This document shows, piece by piece, positions 1 through 11,007 of a stretch of DNA of 64,000 nt. The stretch's first letter is position 1. The number at the start of each line of letters is the position of its first letter. Under the pieces are notes generated by a model that worked only from the letters and a program-made list of their open reading frames with translations, was not told the origin of the DNA and made no database searches. The stretch is from Agrypnia vestita (lineage: Eukaryota; Arthropoda; Insecta; Trichoptera; Phryganeidae), in assembly GCA_016648135.1 (NCBI GenBank), contig JADDOH010024905.1:1-64000 (forward strand), read 5' to 3'. Position numbers and translations under genes: made by a program.

Positions 1-565
1 TTACGAAAAATTCATTTACTTCAATTCAATTAACAATATTTAAGTATTTTCACTATATTATTAATGTAAATTATGAACAATATTGGTCCTAGAAATGAGC
101 CTTGTGAAACACTTAATGATATATGGATTGGGTCAGATACCATCAACAAATTTTTTACTTTGATATTTCTAATTTAAGTAGTTCTTAAACCATTTAAAAG
201 CATTTTCCTTTATTCCAATTATATACAGTTTTTGTAATATAGTTTAGTTTCAAACGCTCTTTTGAAATCCAGGATGACAGCTATGACAGTTTTTATCCAT
301 ACCTATACTATTCCAGTACTAAAAGGGCCATTTCACGAGATCGTTTACTTGTTGTTCCACATTGTTCCTCATGTAATCTATTTTCACTTTCTAAATAGTA
401 AACAAGCTGTTATTTTACAATATATTCTAGTATCTGTTCACAGTTTGGAAGCGTATTTACTGGTCTAAATTCTTCACATTTTTAGTATTTTTAATCTTTG
501 ATATTGGGATAACCCTAAATATTTTCCATGATTGTGGAAAAGTTCCTAAATTATTACTCCTCCCA
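1..565 (-). pseudogene. LINE reverse transcriptase, decayed, cut by window edge
   Basis: Reading the minus strand from about 565 down to 1 gives, across several frames, the ordered signatures of a non-LTR retrotransposon reverse transcriptase. They are IFRVIPISKIKNTKN, then FRPVNTLP (about 461-478), then LHEEQCGTTSKRSREMA (about 332-382), then AVILDFKRAFET (about 247-283), and SQGSFLGPILFIIYIN (about 61-113). The order and spacing match RT blocks of Jockey/CR1/L2-type LINEs (family knowledge). Frame changes and in-frame stops show it is dead. The catalytic [FY]xDD block would lie beyond base 1. Small plus-strand frames here are antisense shadows. The RT assignment is confident, the clade is not. 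Confidence 0.8.
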
Positions 566-660
566 TAAAAATGAGCGTCAGCTCTTTTATGGCGAGTAAA
601 ACGTATATTTGTATGAATGTATTGTATTGTATTCATGTAATGTATATATAAATAATATAA

Positions 661-987
661 AAAACTAACCCATAAAAACCAGTTTTTTATTATACTCCTT
701 TTCTCATTTACTAGTGGAAACAGGTTTGGCGCTTAACCTATACGTTGGGCTCGAGTCGGGCGACGCTACGAAAGCGAGTAATAAAAAATGGCGAAAAATC
801 CAAAATTATACTAAAATTATTAATTTTTTTAAACGAAAATTTGTTAGATGATTTTTTTTTCGCCACGAGTCTGTCTGCAAAGTTTCAGCTCGATTGGATC
901 AGCGGAAAAGGGTTAAAAATCGATCCAAAGTTTTTTCGACAGACAAGCAAGCAAGCAGACGCTACGAGTTAAAAGAAAGGGAGTAAT
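661..987 (-). repeat. Dispersed repeat family A, copy A1
   Basis: This is a minus-oriented copy of a repeat found eight times in the window. In plus orientation a typical copy starts TACTCCCTTT and ends AAAGGGAGTA, followed by a short tail ending TTTTTATGGGTTAG, so its edges are short inverted repeats. Inside, GTCTGCTTGC and GCAAGCAGAC form a second inverted pair, followed by a GATC-rich segment and a T-rich segment. There is no coding capacity. It is most simply a non-autonomous mobile element; its superfamily is not clear from the ends. Confidence 0.75.
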
Positions 988-2570
988 AATTTATATTATA
1001 GTAAATAAAATTAAAAATAATTTCTGTGACTTTGGTCTTTTTCCCGTTTCTAGAAAAGCGTATTTGGGCGTAGACACTATTGGATAGATGACCATTGATA
1101 TCTTTATCGACGCGAGACGATTTCTACTCTACCTACATAAGTAAAGTTACCCACAAACTAATTAATTCGGTGTCCTGAGTGTAACATATTTCTGTTTCAA
1201 CAGTGCAATTCTGTCATTAAATTGTAACTTGCTGTGTATAGTGACCATATCTGAATAGCCGTGCTATATCCCCTTCCATTTCTCCTCCTCTCACACAGCA
1301 TCGGAATATTTGAGGTCATTTATTGACACAAGATGGCATCTCATGTCAACGTTAAAAAAATATTTTACGTAATAAAAGTTTTCTTGTGAAATACTTATCC
1401 GGTTAAATGCTAACGTATGTATATGAATGAAGCCAATCTAACAGGTTGTACAAAACACGCCAAAAAAAATTGCATTTTATTTTTATTATTAACTTCATAG
1501 TTGCAAAATATAACCTATGCAAATTGATAAAGCGATACTATACTTGCACAAGTGATTTTTTCAAACAGAATACCTCAACTGGATTTTATTGTGAAACAGA
1601 ATCTGTACAAAAAAATACTTGACGAAAATATTGCAACGCTCTGCAAGATGTGATTTTGATTTATATCGAGTCCGATTGTGATCGAGCGATTGCCGCGATC
1701 TTTCGATGCGTTGATGAGATTTATACGACCAGTTTATCGAGTTGTTCTTCGCGGGTATCCGGTTTTGGAGTTGTTTCGATTAAATAAGCCGTGAAGTTAG
1801 TTGCTCTGCGACTTCGTTGTCGGGAGGTCGACTTTCGTGGTTTCGTTTTAGTCTATTTTGTATTATTTTCGTACTGATTTACGAAACAAACGGCTGTCAA
1901 AATTGTTTTCAGTTTCAAATTGAATCTCTACAAAGATATTTTTTTAAATATCAATAAATGAATGAAATCAAACATTCAATTTTATTGTCATTAAATAAAT
2001 ATAAATATATTTTTTCGAATTAAACAAACATAAAAGATATATTTTATTAAATAGTGAATAAATGTGCCTTTTAATACATAGAAAACAGATATTAAAATAT
2101 AGTTCCTAAAAAAGTTATAATACAATAATAATTTTATTTATTAATTTAGTTTGAATAAATAAAAACATTTTCGTGAATGTGTTTATCGTTTGATTACATT
2201 TTTAAAAATGACCCATAATTATTGTTGCATTTTTAAATGTTCCTACGCCAGTGAATTTTCAAACTGAATGCTCGGAAGCATGTGGATACTATACCCTGTC
2301 ACACCAAAAACATAGGTAAGGTATTTTTAGCTCTATGTAGTGTTATGAGGGGAATCTATTATTGTAAAAGTACTCTACAACGAATCTGTTTACAATGTAG
2401 AACTCGGTATTACCTACATGATATTTTTTATTGTTTGTAAATGTTCTCATTCATATTATTTATACACATATAATATAAATTAGTATTTTAAATATTTAAT
2501 AATCATTAAGGACTATCAATGGCATGATCTAAGAATATGATAACAGAAAAAACAGAAAAAAATAACTAAG
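988..2570. other. Unannotated AT-rich stretch
   Basis: No reading frame, RNA gene or second copy within the window was recognised. Bases 1640-1870 are richer in CpG and G+C than the surroundings and could be an old element or a regulatory patch, but nothing identifies it. The remainder is A/T-rich with short homopolymer runs. Confidence 0.4.
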
Positions 2571-2842
2571 AAATATTGCTAATTCTGTATCTTGACAGTT
2601 ATCGTATAATATTGTGATGCCGCCAATTTTGATGTTTTGAGTTTGACGGGGTTGAAATAAATGAATTTAATCAATTAGAAATCTCATTATTCATAATTGT
2701 GAATAATTTAACATTTTTTTACGTTTTAGAGCTTTCTGATTGATTGAATTCATTAATTTCAAACCTGTCAAATTTACAACGTCAAAATTGGCGGCATTAC
2801 AATGCTATACAATAACTGTCAAGATACAGAAATAGCAATATT
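2571..2842. mobile_element. MITE family D, copy 1
   Basis: An inverted-repeat element of about 270 bp. The left arm reads CTGTATCTTGACAGTTAT followed by ATGCCGCCAATTTTGA. The reverse complement of the right arm gives the same two blocks with a few differences. The arms are about 80 bp and enclose an AT-rich centre. A second copy with the same arms lies at 52452..53149, split by another insertion. No coding potential. Superfamily unknown. Confidence 0.75.
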
Positions 2843-3602
2843 GCTTACTTCAGAATACCGCCGATTGTCTATGATTTGACATAGACACAGAAGTATGAAC
2901 ATGTATGGAATTTTGAAAACTTGAGTGTAATATTTTCTTTAATACTTTGAGTGTCATTTTGTTTTATTTTGAAATCAGAATACTCGACTACATCGAATAT
3001 TCCTACCTACTTACTTTTAGAAGGATCTGTTGTATTTTGCGTTGTCAAAATTGAATATATTGAATAAATATTATCAGAGTATATTATGTTCAAAGGAATA
3101 TTAATTACATTTATTCTCCGTCTTACTATGTTTACAATTTCGTAAAATAGTGGTATGGATTTTCTATAATTTTTATGAATTATCTATGATTAATTTCACA
3201 CCATTGCGGTATTTATTGTTTTATGGTGTATCCATTATTTTTTTTTATCATTCGCTTAATCTTTATTCTTCTCCGGACTGTTTAAACGTATAAATAGATT
3301 AATAAGTATAATAAATATACATCATTACAGGTAACAACAGGAAAATATACAACCATAACTAAACAAATGTTAATTGTAGTATTGCACAAATACCTAGTTG
3401 TGATATTTTTCTACTAACTTCTCTTAATTATGAAAAGTGTTTTTACTATGTTTATATATGTTTTGTAATTTAATGCCGTTAATGATTAATAATTTATTTT
3501 GTGTGATGGTGTTTGAAATTCATAAGAGCTACTAAATATGATATAATGGTAACATGTGCTTGGGTTTAGGTATGTAGTTAGGATCTATGTCTTCCAGGGA
3601 GG
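2843..3602. other. Unannotated AT-rich stretch
   Basis: Very AT-rich sequence without recognisable coding signatures. I see no repeat shared with the rest of the window. Confidence 0.35.
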
Positions 3603-3793
3603 CTAAGACCGCGGGTTCGATATGAGCGGCGAGAGGCATAGCGTCAGGGCATCAATGCACCTGAGTGGTGAGAGACGCATCGACGGCAGAGCAGTGGGCT
3701 TAGTTATATCGTGGCCGGCGCCCCTCACTACTCTAGCGCATTGACGCTCTGACGCTCTGTCGTTCACCGCTCGCATCGTACCAGAGGTCTAAG
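3603..3793. repeat. Long imperfect hairpin, 70-nt arms
   Basis: Bases 3603-3672 and 3724-3793 are inverted copies that align end to end without a gap. I count 53 of 70 Watson-Crick pairs, and several of the mismatches would be G.U pairs in RNA. The loop is 51 nt. The block is markedly GC-rich in an AT-rich neighbourhood. It could be a degenerate foldback element, an inverted duplication or a hairpin RNA locus; nothing else in the window resembles it. Confidence 0.7.
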
Positions 3794-3969
3794 GTAGAAA
3801 CATACGTATCGAAGAAAGAATACGGAAATCAGAATTTGTCATTCGAAAGGAGACGAGCTGTGCGTAATGGAATTGTAGTGCTGAGGCTAATGTCCAGAAG
3901 TGAAGCCTGGAGTTAGTAAATGGAGGATGAAAGTAGACTGAATGTGATGGAAATGGGTTTGATGAGGTA

Positions 3970-4135
3970 TCATAATCATCACGTGGCTGCAATCTATTAA
4001 GGATCTTCGCTATCTCATAAGTATTTTTCGCCACTGTCATTTTCTTCGTGTAGTCCTCACCAAGTTTTCTGGCATCTTTTTCAATACATTGCCCTTCGAG
4101 GTCTTCCTTGGGACAGCCTCTTTTGGGGTTGCAGA
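3970..4135 (-). pseudogene. Possible LINE C-terminal fragment
   Basis: The minus strand reads about 50 open codons including KRGCPKEDLEGQCIEKDARK and LGEDYTKK. This resembles the basic 'GRP..RW.D.I..DA..LG..W...A' tail that follows reverse transcriptase in many insect LINEs, but the tryptophans that mark that tail are missing. The match is by eye and weak; an unrelated open stretch is possible. Confidence 0.3.
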
Positions 4136-4844
4136 TCTAGTGCCATATATGGGTACCTTGAAAAAGGCACTATTCATAACAACTTAAATACGCAAAATAA
4201 AATTACTAGTGATCAAATACATCCCTCCACTTCACCTCTTCTCACAATGTTTCCTCCCTTCCATCACCTAGATAGTTCTTAACTTTCACTGGACCGCAAC
4301 CCATACACCAGACGCACACTCCCGCACATTTCAGTCTACGCTACACTGAGGAAGGTAAAGAAAGTTTTACATAGAATTTAATAGTAATGTAGGTACAAGG
4401 GGTAAAATAATAGTTATGTTCCGCAAAGTGAACGCTTCTATATTAGATTATTTTCTCACATTGAAGCTAAGGTAGTTATCTGTTTTGAGAGGTAAAGAAA
4501 CAAATCACCACTGCGCAATTGACGAAAATAGATACATGTTTGAGAATAATTATTTGGCAAATATCGGCAGTTTTATAATTTATAATTTATGTTGAAAACA
4601 TGTTGATATATTTTGGAAGCATTTTGTCAATAGCATATCAATTTTATTATCTCTACTCTGGCTATTAGATCCGCCACAAATTCGTTTATCTCAATTTCGT
4701 AGAGGCGGTTTATTATTTTTTATTTTTTTTATTTAAAATATAATAGAAACCTAAAAAGTTTATGGATAACATTTTAACATGATTCAATATAGGAATATAA
4801 TAACCATATAATTTAGATACAAAGTCATTTTTTTATAGTTGGCC
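4136..4844. other. Unannotated stretch
   Basis: No recognisable gene or repeat. Bases 4200-4350 are moderately C-rich without a clear frame, and 4690-4840 is very AT-rich. Confidence 0.3.
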
Positions 4845-5705
4845 GAGTTTTAGCATTTTCGTCACATCTGTTTTGAATTTGTCAGTGGTCAGTTGTTTGG
4901 TCTGTTGTGGCAGGTCGTTGTATAGTTTTAATCCATTGCAAATTAGTCGGGATTGTCCTGTTTTTGTTTTGGCGTGTGTTATGTGATAGTTTTGAGCCAT
5001 TCTAGTGTTGTGTTGGTGTTTTTCGTGTATTTTGTGTAATTTTATATCTTCGTCTTGTATTTCGCCAATTGCTAGTCTGTGAATGATTTTAAGTGTTTCG
5101 ATTTTTGTAATGCTTTCGATGTTTAATCAGTTGGTGTCCGGTATTTAAGATCATAGACCATTTTTAATATTTTGTTTTGTTGTCGTTGGAGTCTGTTTAG
5201 GTTAGTTTTGTTTCCGATTCCCCAGAAGGGTAACAAATATCCTATTCTACTCTTGACGTATGCCTGGTACATCAGAATTTTTACGGTCTTCGGTGTGATT
5301 TTGTGTATTTTGTGGAATAGGCTGGTCAGTTTAGTCAGTGAGTCAATTACTTTGTTTATTTGAAAGATTCATTTGAGATGTCTGTCTATGTTGAGTCCTA
5401 AGTATTTAGTATTTTCTAGTTCAGTGAGTTGTTGTGTATTTTTATGTCCATTTTATGCATTTTCCCTTTGGCCTCAAAGTTAATATAGTTACATTTTTGA
5501 GCATTTAAGGTTAGAAAAATTCTTTTTGTCCATTCAGTTAATATGTCTATGACTTTGTTGATTTGTTTTGTGGTTTCTATGTCATTATTGTTTTCGTAAA
5601 ATATTCCGAGGTCGTCTGCATGGAGTATTATTTTGCCTCTGATATTTAGCTGCTCCAGGTCATTTATATATATTATTTCCGTGCCTCTAATTTTATATGT
5701 GACAT
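4845..5705 (-). pseudogene. LINE reverse transcriptase, decayed (catalytic block to thumb)
   Basis: On the minus strand from 5705 downward, frames join into the second half of a non-LTR reverse transcriptase. First comes EIIYINDLEQLNIRG, then GKIILHADDLGIFYENNN (the [FY]xDD catalytic block, here HADD, near 5605-5635). Next are a Leu/Asn-rich block with LTLNAQKCNYINF, then ENTKYLGLNIDRHLK, and then RIGYLLPFWGIGNKTNLNRL with the following QRQQNKILKMVYDLKYRTP, the region after the palm domain. Frameshifts and stops between the blocks mean it is inactive. It may come from the same class of LINE as the fragment at the left edge. The small plus-strand frame at 5172 is its antisense shadow. Confidence 0.85.
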
Positions 5706-6277
5706 GATATTATTTTCTAAAAAGTAGCATTTCTATTGGTAGGTTTCGATTCTTATATTAAACAAGTAACCGTACATTTAGTTACTAAAGTAAAATAATT
5801 TACAAAGAATGAAGAACGTGTATACGGCAATTGAGTGGCTCTTGTATAGCAAAAAAGTGAAGAATATCCATCAAACATCTTAAGATGTTCTGGATTCATC
5901 TGGATTCAAATATAATATAATCCACTTCGGTGTACTAATCCCGAATATCGTTGTAACGGGCTTCGTTGCAATGATTCAAGTGCAACGCGCAATGCCCACG
6001 GGAGCGCAACGTATTGCACTAATATAATTTTGTATGAATATCATATTTCAATTAACGTTTAAACCGGTTATGTTGTATTCAAGATTAAATATTCATTGGT
6101 GAATTAAATTTAAAATCATTTGTAATATTTATGATTTATGATTTTATCACGCACGCAGGTGTTACCGTGATTCATCTAATATATTTAAAATGTATATAAA
6201 AATCACGGAACATAATTTTAGTATTATTTACTATTGTGTTTTGCTATTAATTTGTGGTTATTCTTTATGAATATATG
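5706..6277. other. Unannotated AT-rich stretch
   Basis: Nothing coding was recognised. Around 5965-6020 there is a small GC-rich patch with partly symmetrical GTGCAACGCG and CGCAACGTATTGCAC, too short to classify. Confidence 0.3.
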
Positions 6278-6818
6278 TAATTAAACGAATTAACTTAGTT
6301 TATAATTTTTCATTGTTTAAAACTTTATTATTGGTAAAAACCAACCTTACTTTGGTGTCAAATGTCCAAATGGGGGTAAATAGTGGGGGGTGGGAAAGAA
6401 ACAGGTGATGGGGTGAAAGGGAACATATTCAAGATAGGAGTGTACATCAGATTTTTTTGGTTATTCATAATACATTCATTATTATTCTTAATTTCTAGAG
6501 TTTCTAAATTATTTAAACGTCTACTTTTACTATTATTTAGAAGCCCTAGAAATTAAGAAATCCATAAATACTAATTAATGTATTATGAATAACTAAAAAA
6601 ATCTAACGTACAGTTCTATTTCAAATATGTTTCCTTTTCCTCTATCACCTGTTTCTTTCCCACCCCCCACTATTTACCCCCATTTGGACACTTGACACCG
6701 AGGTATGATTTTCCAAAATTTGAATAGGTTATTTAGTATTAAGTATACCCTGATGAAGGAATGTTTTTTCCGAAACCGGATGGTTTTTACCAAGTTTTAA
6801 GTTAATTTGTTTAATTAT
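6278..6818. mobile_element. Palindromic inverted-repeat element, 541 bp
   Basis: The outer ends pair as TAATTAAACGAATTAACTTA (6278-6297) against its near complement at 6799-6818. Inside, 6354-6409 and 6644-6699 form a 56-bp inverted repeat with one mismatch, containing GGGGTAAATAGTGGGGGGTG, and the arms continue more loosely toward the centre. The right side holds CTGATGAAGG and CCGAAACC, a hairpin motif seen in other elements here. No coding capacity. It behaves like a MITE or foldback element; superfamily unknown. Confidence 0.75.
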
Positions 6819-6854
6819 AAGTATTATTTATTTACGATTATATTATGTATAAAT

Positions 6855-7260
6855 ACCAGCTGTAACCCATCAAAAATGACGATTCTTTTACATGCCGGTT
6901 CCTAGAGAATAAGTATTTACTTATTAAGTTATTATTTACTTAGTAGTAACGATTTTTATGAAAATATTTGAATTTTTTTTTTTAAATATTTCCCCTGCCC
7001 GCAGTTAATGGTAATTTTAACCCTTGGTGGTTGTGCTGGGCGGAACACGAAGTGGCTCCTGTCTTTGTTATTCCTATATAATGTGCTATATTTTTGACAG
7101 GTAATGCAGGCTCGGCGATAGCAACATCGCTATCGTTGCCGCCTTCGGGTTTGCTGGCCCAAGGTTTAAGCCCCATATCGAATGAGATGGGGTTTGAAGA
7201 ATGAGATCAGCTATTGGATAAGAAATTACGGACGGACAATCGAAATTATTATTTTTGGGG
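6855..7260 (+). repeat. Dispersed repeat family B (SINE-like), copy B1
   Basis: The head resembles 'AGCTRTAACCCRTCAAAAATGAC' of other copies. The body carries GCTGGCCC followed by AGGTTTAAGCCCC, and the tail ACGGACGGACA precedes an AT-rich end. In better preserved copies the central block is GGGGTTCAAGCCCC, which fits a pol III B box. This copy is diverged, and an A box is not obvious. Confidence 0.5.
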
Positions 7261-7299
7261 ATCTATACAATATAGATAAATAATAAAAAGCCTGTCAAA

Positions 7300-7560
7300 C
7301 ATCGAACGTAGGTGGCATAAATTAATGGTTCGCGTTTTAGCTAAGCCGCGTGTAGTACACACAGTTTATTTTTGTGGGGCCACGTCGAAGCGATGGTGGC
7401 TACGTCGTGTAGTTGCCGCATTACCATTTCGCGTTCGAGGTTCGAGTCTTTCTCCAGCCGTGTGATTTCGTTTTTAAGCCGTGAATTCCGGGAAATCACG
7501 GATTTATGGGACGGACAGACAACGACATTGTTATATTTAGATTATAAACCATCCAATTCT
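7300..7560 (+). repeat. Dispersed repeat family B, diverged copy B2
   Basis: It follows the family B order: GGTTCGCGTTTTAGCTAAGC, then a GC-rich middle with GAGGTTCGAGTC (B-box-like), then a GACGGACAGACAACGAC tail. The match is clear at the landmarks only. The short plus frame at 7372 has no recognisable product. Confidence 0.45.
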
Positions 7561-8084
7561 ATATTTTCGGATAGTGTTAAAAAAGTTTAATTATCCTTTA
7601 TTCTTTTTTTTAAAACAAAATATATAATTTTCAACATTGTCCGAAACTATAGAATAAATTGTCGATATGATTCGACGATATGTCTTTATGGATTTTGTAT
7701 ATTTTTCGGGATTTAAAACAAATTTTGCATGATTACAAAATTAGCAAAAAAGCACCTAACTCCTCGCGCTCCTCATTAAAACTGTCAGACCGCTGGCAAT
7801 TGTTCCATGACAACTGCACACAAGACAGGTGCACACAGCTTGTAACTCTGCTTCCGTGACATTGTATTAATTAACCTAGCCTCAATGTTACATAACGTAA
7901 CTTCATAAACAAATGCATGTTTTATAATTTTATTTTATTTATCTTCTAATCTTAATTACTTTTGTAGACATCATAATTTTAAAATAATGTACAATTTACT
8001 TATGTTGCCCATGTCGCACTGCAACATAAAACAAAAATATCGAATCTGCGAAAATTCTTTTATCCCCAGGAGAACACCAAAAAT
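7561..8084. other. Unannotated AT-rich stretch
   Basis: No gene or repeat recognised; homopolymer-rich, with one CpG-containing patch near 7750-7860. Confidence 0.3.
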
Positions 8085-8530
8085 TAAAATAAATTATAGA
8101 CGTTTCATAGAGACGAAGCTTTTTTATATGGGAAAGTAGGTATGGAAGCTTTTTTGGAATGACAAAGTTTTCGATTGCAGATGGCGGTAGTAAAAATACA
8201 ACTTGCATACGAAACATGATGTGCAAGTTAAACATATACACAGCATCCAAAAATTTGATAAATGCGGTAGTCTATCATGGGTGGAATTGGTGAACGTTGT
8301 GTAAAGTGATCGCTTAAGCCAGCCGTATGATACGTTGTAAGCCCTACTAACACCCCAAAAAATACTTCTACTTTTCCATATAAAAAATAGCTTCCCCTCT
8401 ATGACATCTATAATATATCTTGATTGATTCATAGGTTGTAAGCCCTATCACCCTGTCTATCCAAAAAAAGACTTCCCACTTTCCCATATAAAAAATCGCT
8501 TCGCCTCGATGACATTTATGTTATATCTTG
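8085..8530. repeat. Family I inverted cluster
   Basis: A plus-oriented arm (8085-8155: ATTATAGACGTTTCATAGAG, then GGGAAAGTAGG) faces a minus-oriented arm (about 8225-8415), followed by a second minus-oriented copy of the end (about 8426-8530). Related plus-oriented sequence occurs at 40265..40425 and 62400..62620, sharing TCTCACAGAGACGAA and the CACCCATGATAG region. There is no coding potential; the paired open frames here are artefacts. Confidence 0.55.
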
Positions 8531-9454
8531 ATTAATTCTTTTTTCATTTTACTGTAGGAAATCATCTAAATCGCTAAAAAAAATAATTTTCATTTCAAAC
8601 GAAGAAACACGATTTGCTCTGAAATCTACGACGTTTAGTGTACGCATATTTCGTCAAACAAAGCAAATTATTTTATATTTTCTTTGATTTTTTTCCCAAA
8701 AATATTGAATTTCCCAACAATTTTAATAGGTTATTTATAGTGTAATAATAACAATATCTATTTGTACGGTTATTTATTTATTTTTTTAATTTTCATGGAA
8801 GACCAACAGCACAAAAAAAAGCATAGAAAACATTGATACAATATAGATGGCCAATTACAGGTCTCCACATTATACAAGCACAAATAAAATCCCTAATTGC
8901 GAAGATGTTTTTATAGATAAGCTTGTACGTAATTAATTTAATGAAAATTTCACGATACGGTACAATACAAATTAAGGCTTTCGATACTGATCAATTTTTC
9001 TGAATCGAGGCGCCATTTGCTATTCGCCGACATTGGTAATGACATCCATCATTAATACACCAGCCAATTAGTGACAAGTTTAGAGAGGTATCGTTGGAGA
9101 AATTTTTTTCATCTAAAATCAAATGAATTATTTACTGCGTGGAACCACTGAGTTTGTATATTTTATGCAACCGGCTTAAAAACGGACGTTTTTTGGTCAG
9201 CGTGTTAAAAAAACTAGTAAAAAATATAAAATTATTACTTACCTATTTGTTATTCGTTTTAAAAACAGAATAATAATGTTAATTCTAGTACATGATTGTA
9301 GAAATATCAAAAAAACAACTTGATAAAACGATATGGAAAAATGATATCAAATATGGGAATCGTTAATATTTATTAGACCAGACTGTTGGTTAAATTAAGT
9401 GAGCTGTTTGTGATATTCTGATATCATAATGCAATACGTATTTTATTATTGATA
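8531..9454. other. Unannotated AT-rich stretch
   Basis: No coding signature, RNA gene or shared repeat was recognised in about 0.9 kb. Confidence 0.3.
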
Positions 9455-9670
9455 CTAGCTATAACCCGTCAAAAATTATGGAACATTGGTTAGCGTCTTT
9501 TGCTAAGCAATAGATACATTTGTTTGGCGGTCCACGGAGAAGCGGCCGTAGTAACATTGAAGCGGCCTGTTCGGATTTGTTGGCCCGGGGTTCAAGCCTC
9601 ATCTCCGGCTATATAATTTGTTTTTTTAGCCGTCGGACGTTACACGAAGTTACGGACAGACAGACATATG
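9455..9670 (+). repeat. Dispersed repeat family B, copy B3
   Basis: It begins ACTAGCTATAACCCGTCAAA, continues GGCGGTCCACGGAGAAGCGG, and carries GGCCCGGGGTTCAAGCC, in which GGTTCAAGCC fits the pol III B-box consensus. It ends with ACGGACAGACAGAC. The same order occurs at 29555 and 45430. A tRNA-derived SINE is the simplest reading, though no convincing A box is visible. Confidence 0.6.
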
Positions 9671-10022
9671 GTTTTAAATTTTCTTTTCATGTTAAGTAGG
9701 TACTTCATTATTATTCATTTTCCATATAATTTTTGTCTATATTTTGATTGTTCTATACTTTACATTTCGATTTTTGAATTAAATATGTTAATATATAATT
9801 GTATCCTGACTCCTGACGAAGGGACCATGGGCTCTGAAACATGTTAACCGTCGGACGTTACACGAAGTTACGGACAGACAGACAGATGGTTTTAAATTTG
9901 TTTTCATGTTAATTCATAATTATTCATTTTCCATATCATTTTTTTCTATATTTTGATTGTTCTATACTTAACACTTCGATTTTTGAATTAAATTTGTTAA
10001 TATACAATTGTATCCTGACGAA
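9630..10022 (+). repeat. Tandem duplication of a family B tail
   Basis: Two direct copies begin with CCGTCGGACGTTACACGAAG at 9630 and 9848. Each runs through an AT-rich segment to TTGTATCCTGAC. The second unit is shorter (about 175 against 218 bp) through small deletions. The first unit ends in CTGACGAAGG and TCTGAAAC, one of the recurrent hairpin motifs of this window. Confidence 0.7.
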
Positions 10023-10479
10023 GTTGATATTTTTCAATACAAAATTGGTGAAAACAATGTTAATTTTTATTAATTATATTAATAATTTCACCACAAAATT
10101 ACTTTCCTGTTTTTAAAGAAGAAGAAATTATTATGTTTGATAGAGAAATTACTGAATACTTTTATTTAAATATGAGTAATTTATTTATTTGCTTAATGTG
10201 GGACTGGCTAATAATTAAGCGTTGTTTCGGAATGTTTGTATAACACTAAGTTGTCTCATTTATGTTGTTGCTAATAAAAGGTGTAAAACGCTCACCATAC
10301 GTAGTTACTTTATGGGAGGGGTCTTAAATATGCCATACAATACGCATTGTTCCGATGGCTCGACGCTAACCCACTCAGCCCGGTCTGTGCACTGGATAAA
10401 CGGCTCATTAACGCCTTAATGTCAAGGCCCAGCTATTTTAATGGTTTGATCCAAATCAGAACAAAACCTGTTAGCATTT
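10023..10479. other. Unannotated stretch
   Basis: Mostly AT-rich. Bases 10300-10430 are more balanced in composition and hold a short open frame with no recognisable product. Confidence 0.3.
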
Positions 10480-10978
10480 AATAATCGAAATTATAATAAT
10501 TTCGTTGTCTGTCCGTCCGTCCATCGTAACTTCGTAAAAATTCCGTAACTTCTCTGTAGTATAATTTTATTTCTTTTTTACTCCCTTTATATTAACTCGT
10601 GGCGTCTGCTTGTCTTCTTGTCTGACGAAAAAACTTTGGATCCATTTTAAACCCCTTTCCCGTGATCCAATCGAGCTGAAACTTTGCAAGCAGACTCGTG
10701 GCGACGATCAAAAAGATCTATCAAATTTTCGTTAAAAAAATTAATAATTGTAGCATACTTTTGGATTTTTCAAATTTTTAATGGTTTTTTCATACAACTC
10801 AGTAAGTTGTATGAAAATACTCCGACGCATCTGGTAGACACGAAACCCGAAAATGAGAAAGGGAGTATTGTAAAAACTTGATTTTTATGGGTTAGTTTTT
10901 TTTTTCTTTTATTTTATTTTGTTTTTTTTATAAATAAATAAATGCTTACTTTTTAGAAACCGACATATAAAAGTACTT
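10480..10978 (-). repeat. Family B fragment split by a family A insertion
   Basis: Bases 10480-10578 match the minus-oriented fragment at 22258 (AATTATAATAATTTCGTTGT, then CCGTAACTTCT). The match resumes after about 10920 with ACTTTTTAGAAACCGACATA and AAAAGTACTTGA. The material between is family A copy A2, so the family B fragment was there first. Confidence 0.6.
10579..10895 (+). repeat. Dispersed repeat family A, copy A2
   Basis: It runs from TACTCCCTTTATATTAACTC to GGGAGTATTG and the TTTTTATGGGTTAG tail. The internal inverted pair is present, with GTCTGCTTG near 10604 and GCAAGCAGAC near 10686. It sits inside a family B fragment. Confidence 0.75.
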
Positions 10979-11007
10979 GAATTGGCGGCAGTTATGAGAA
11001 TAGTACG

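Noticed and set aside
262..468. Plus-strand open frame of 68 codons
   Set aside because: It is antisense to the decayed RT whose conserved blocks are on the minus strand.
5172..5363. Plus-strand open frame of 63 codons
   Set aside because: It is antisense to the clearly recognisable minus-strand LINE reverse transcriptase.
8124..8432. 102-codon minus-strand frame
   Set aside because: It lies across the inverted family I repeats and shows no protein features.
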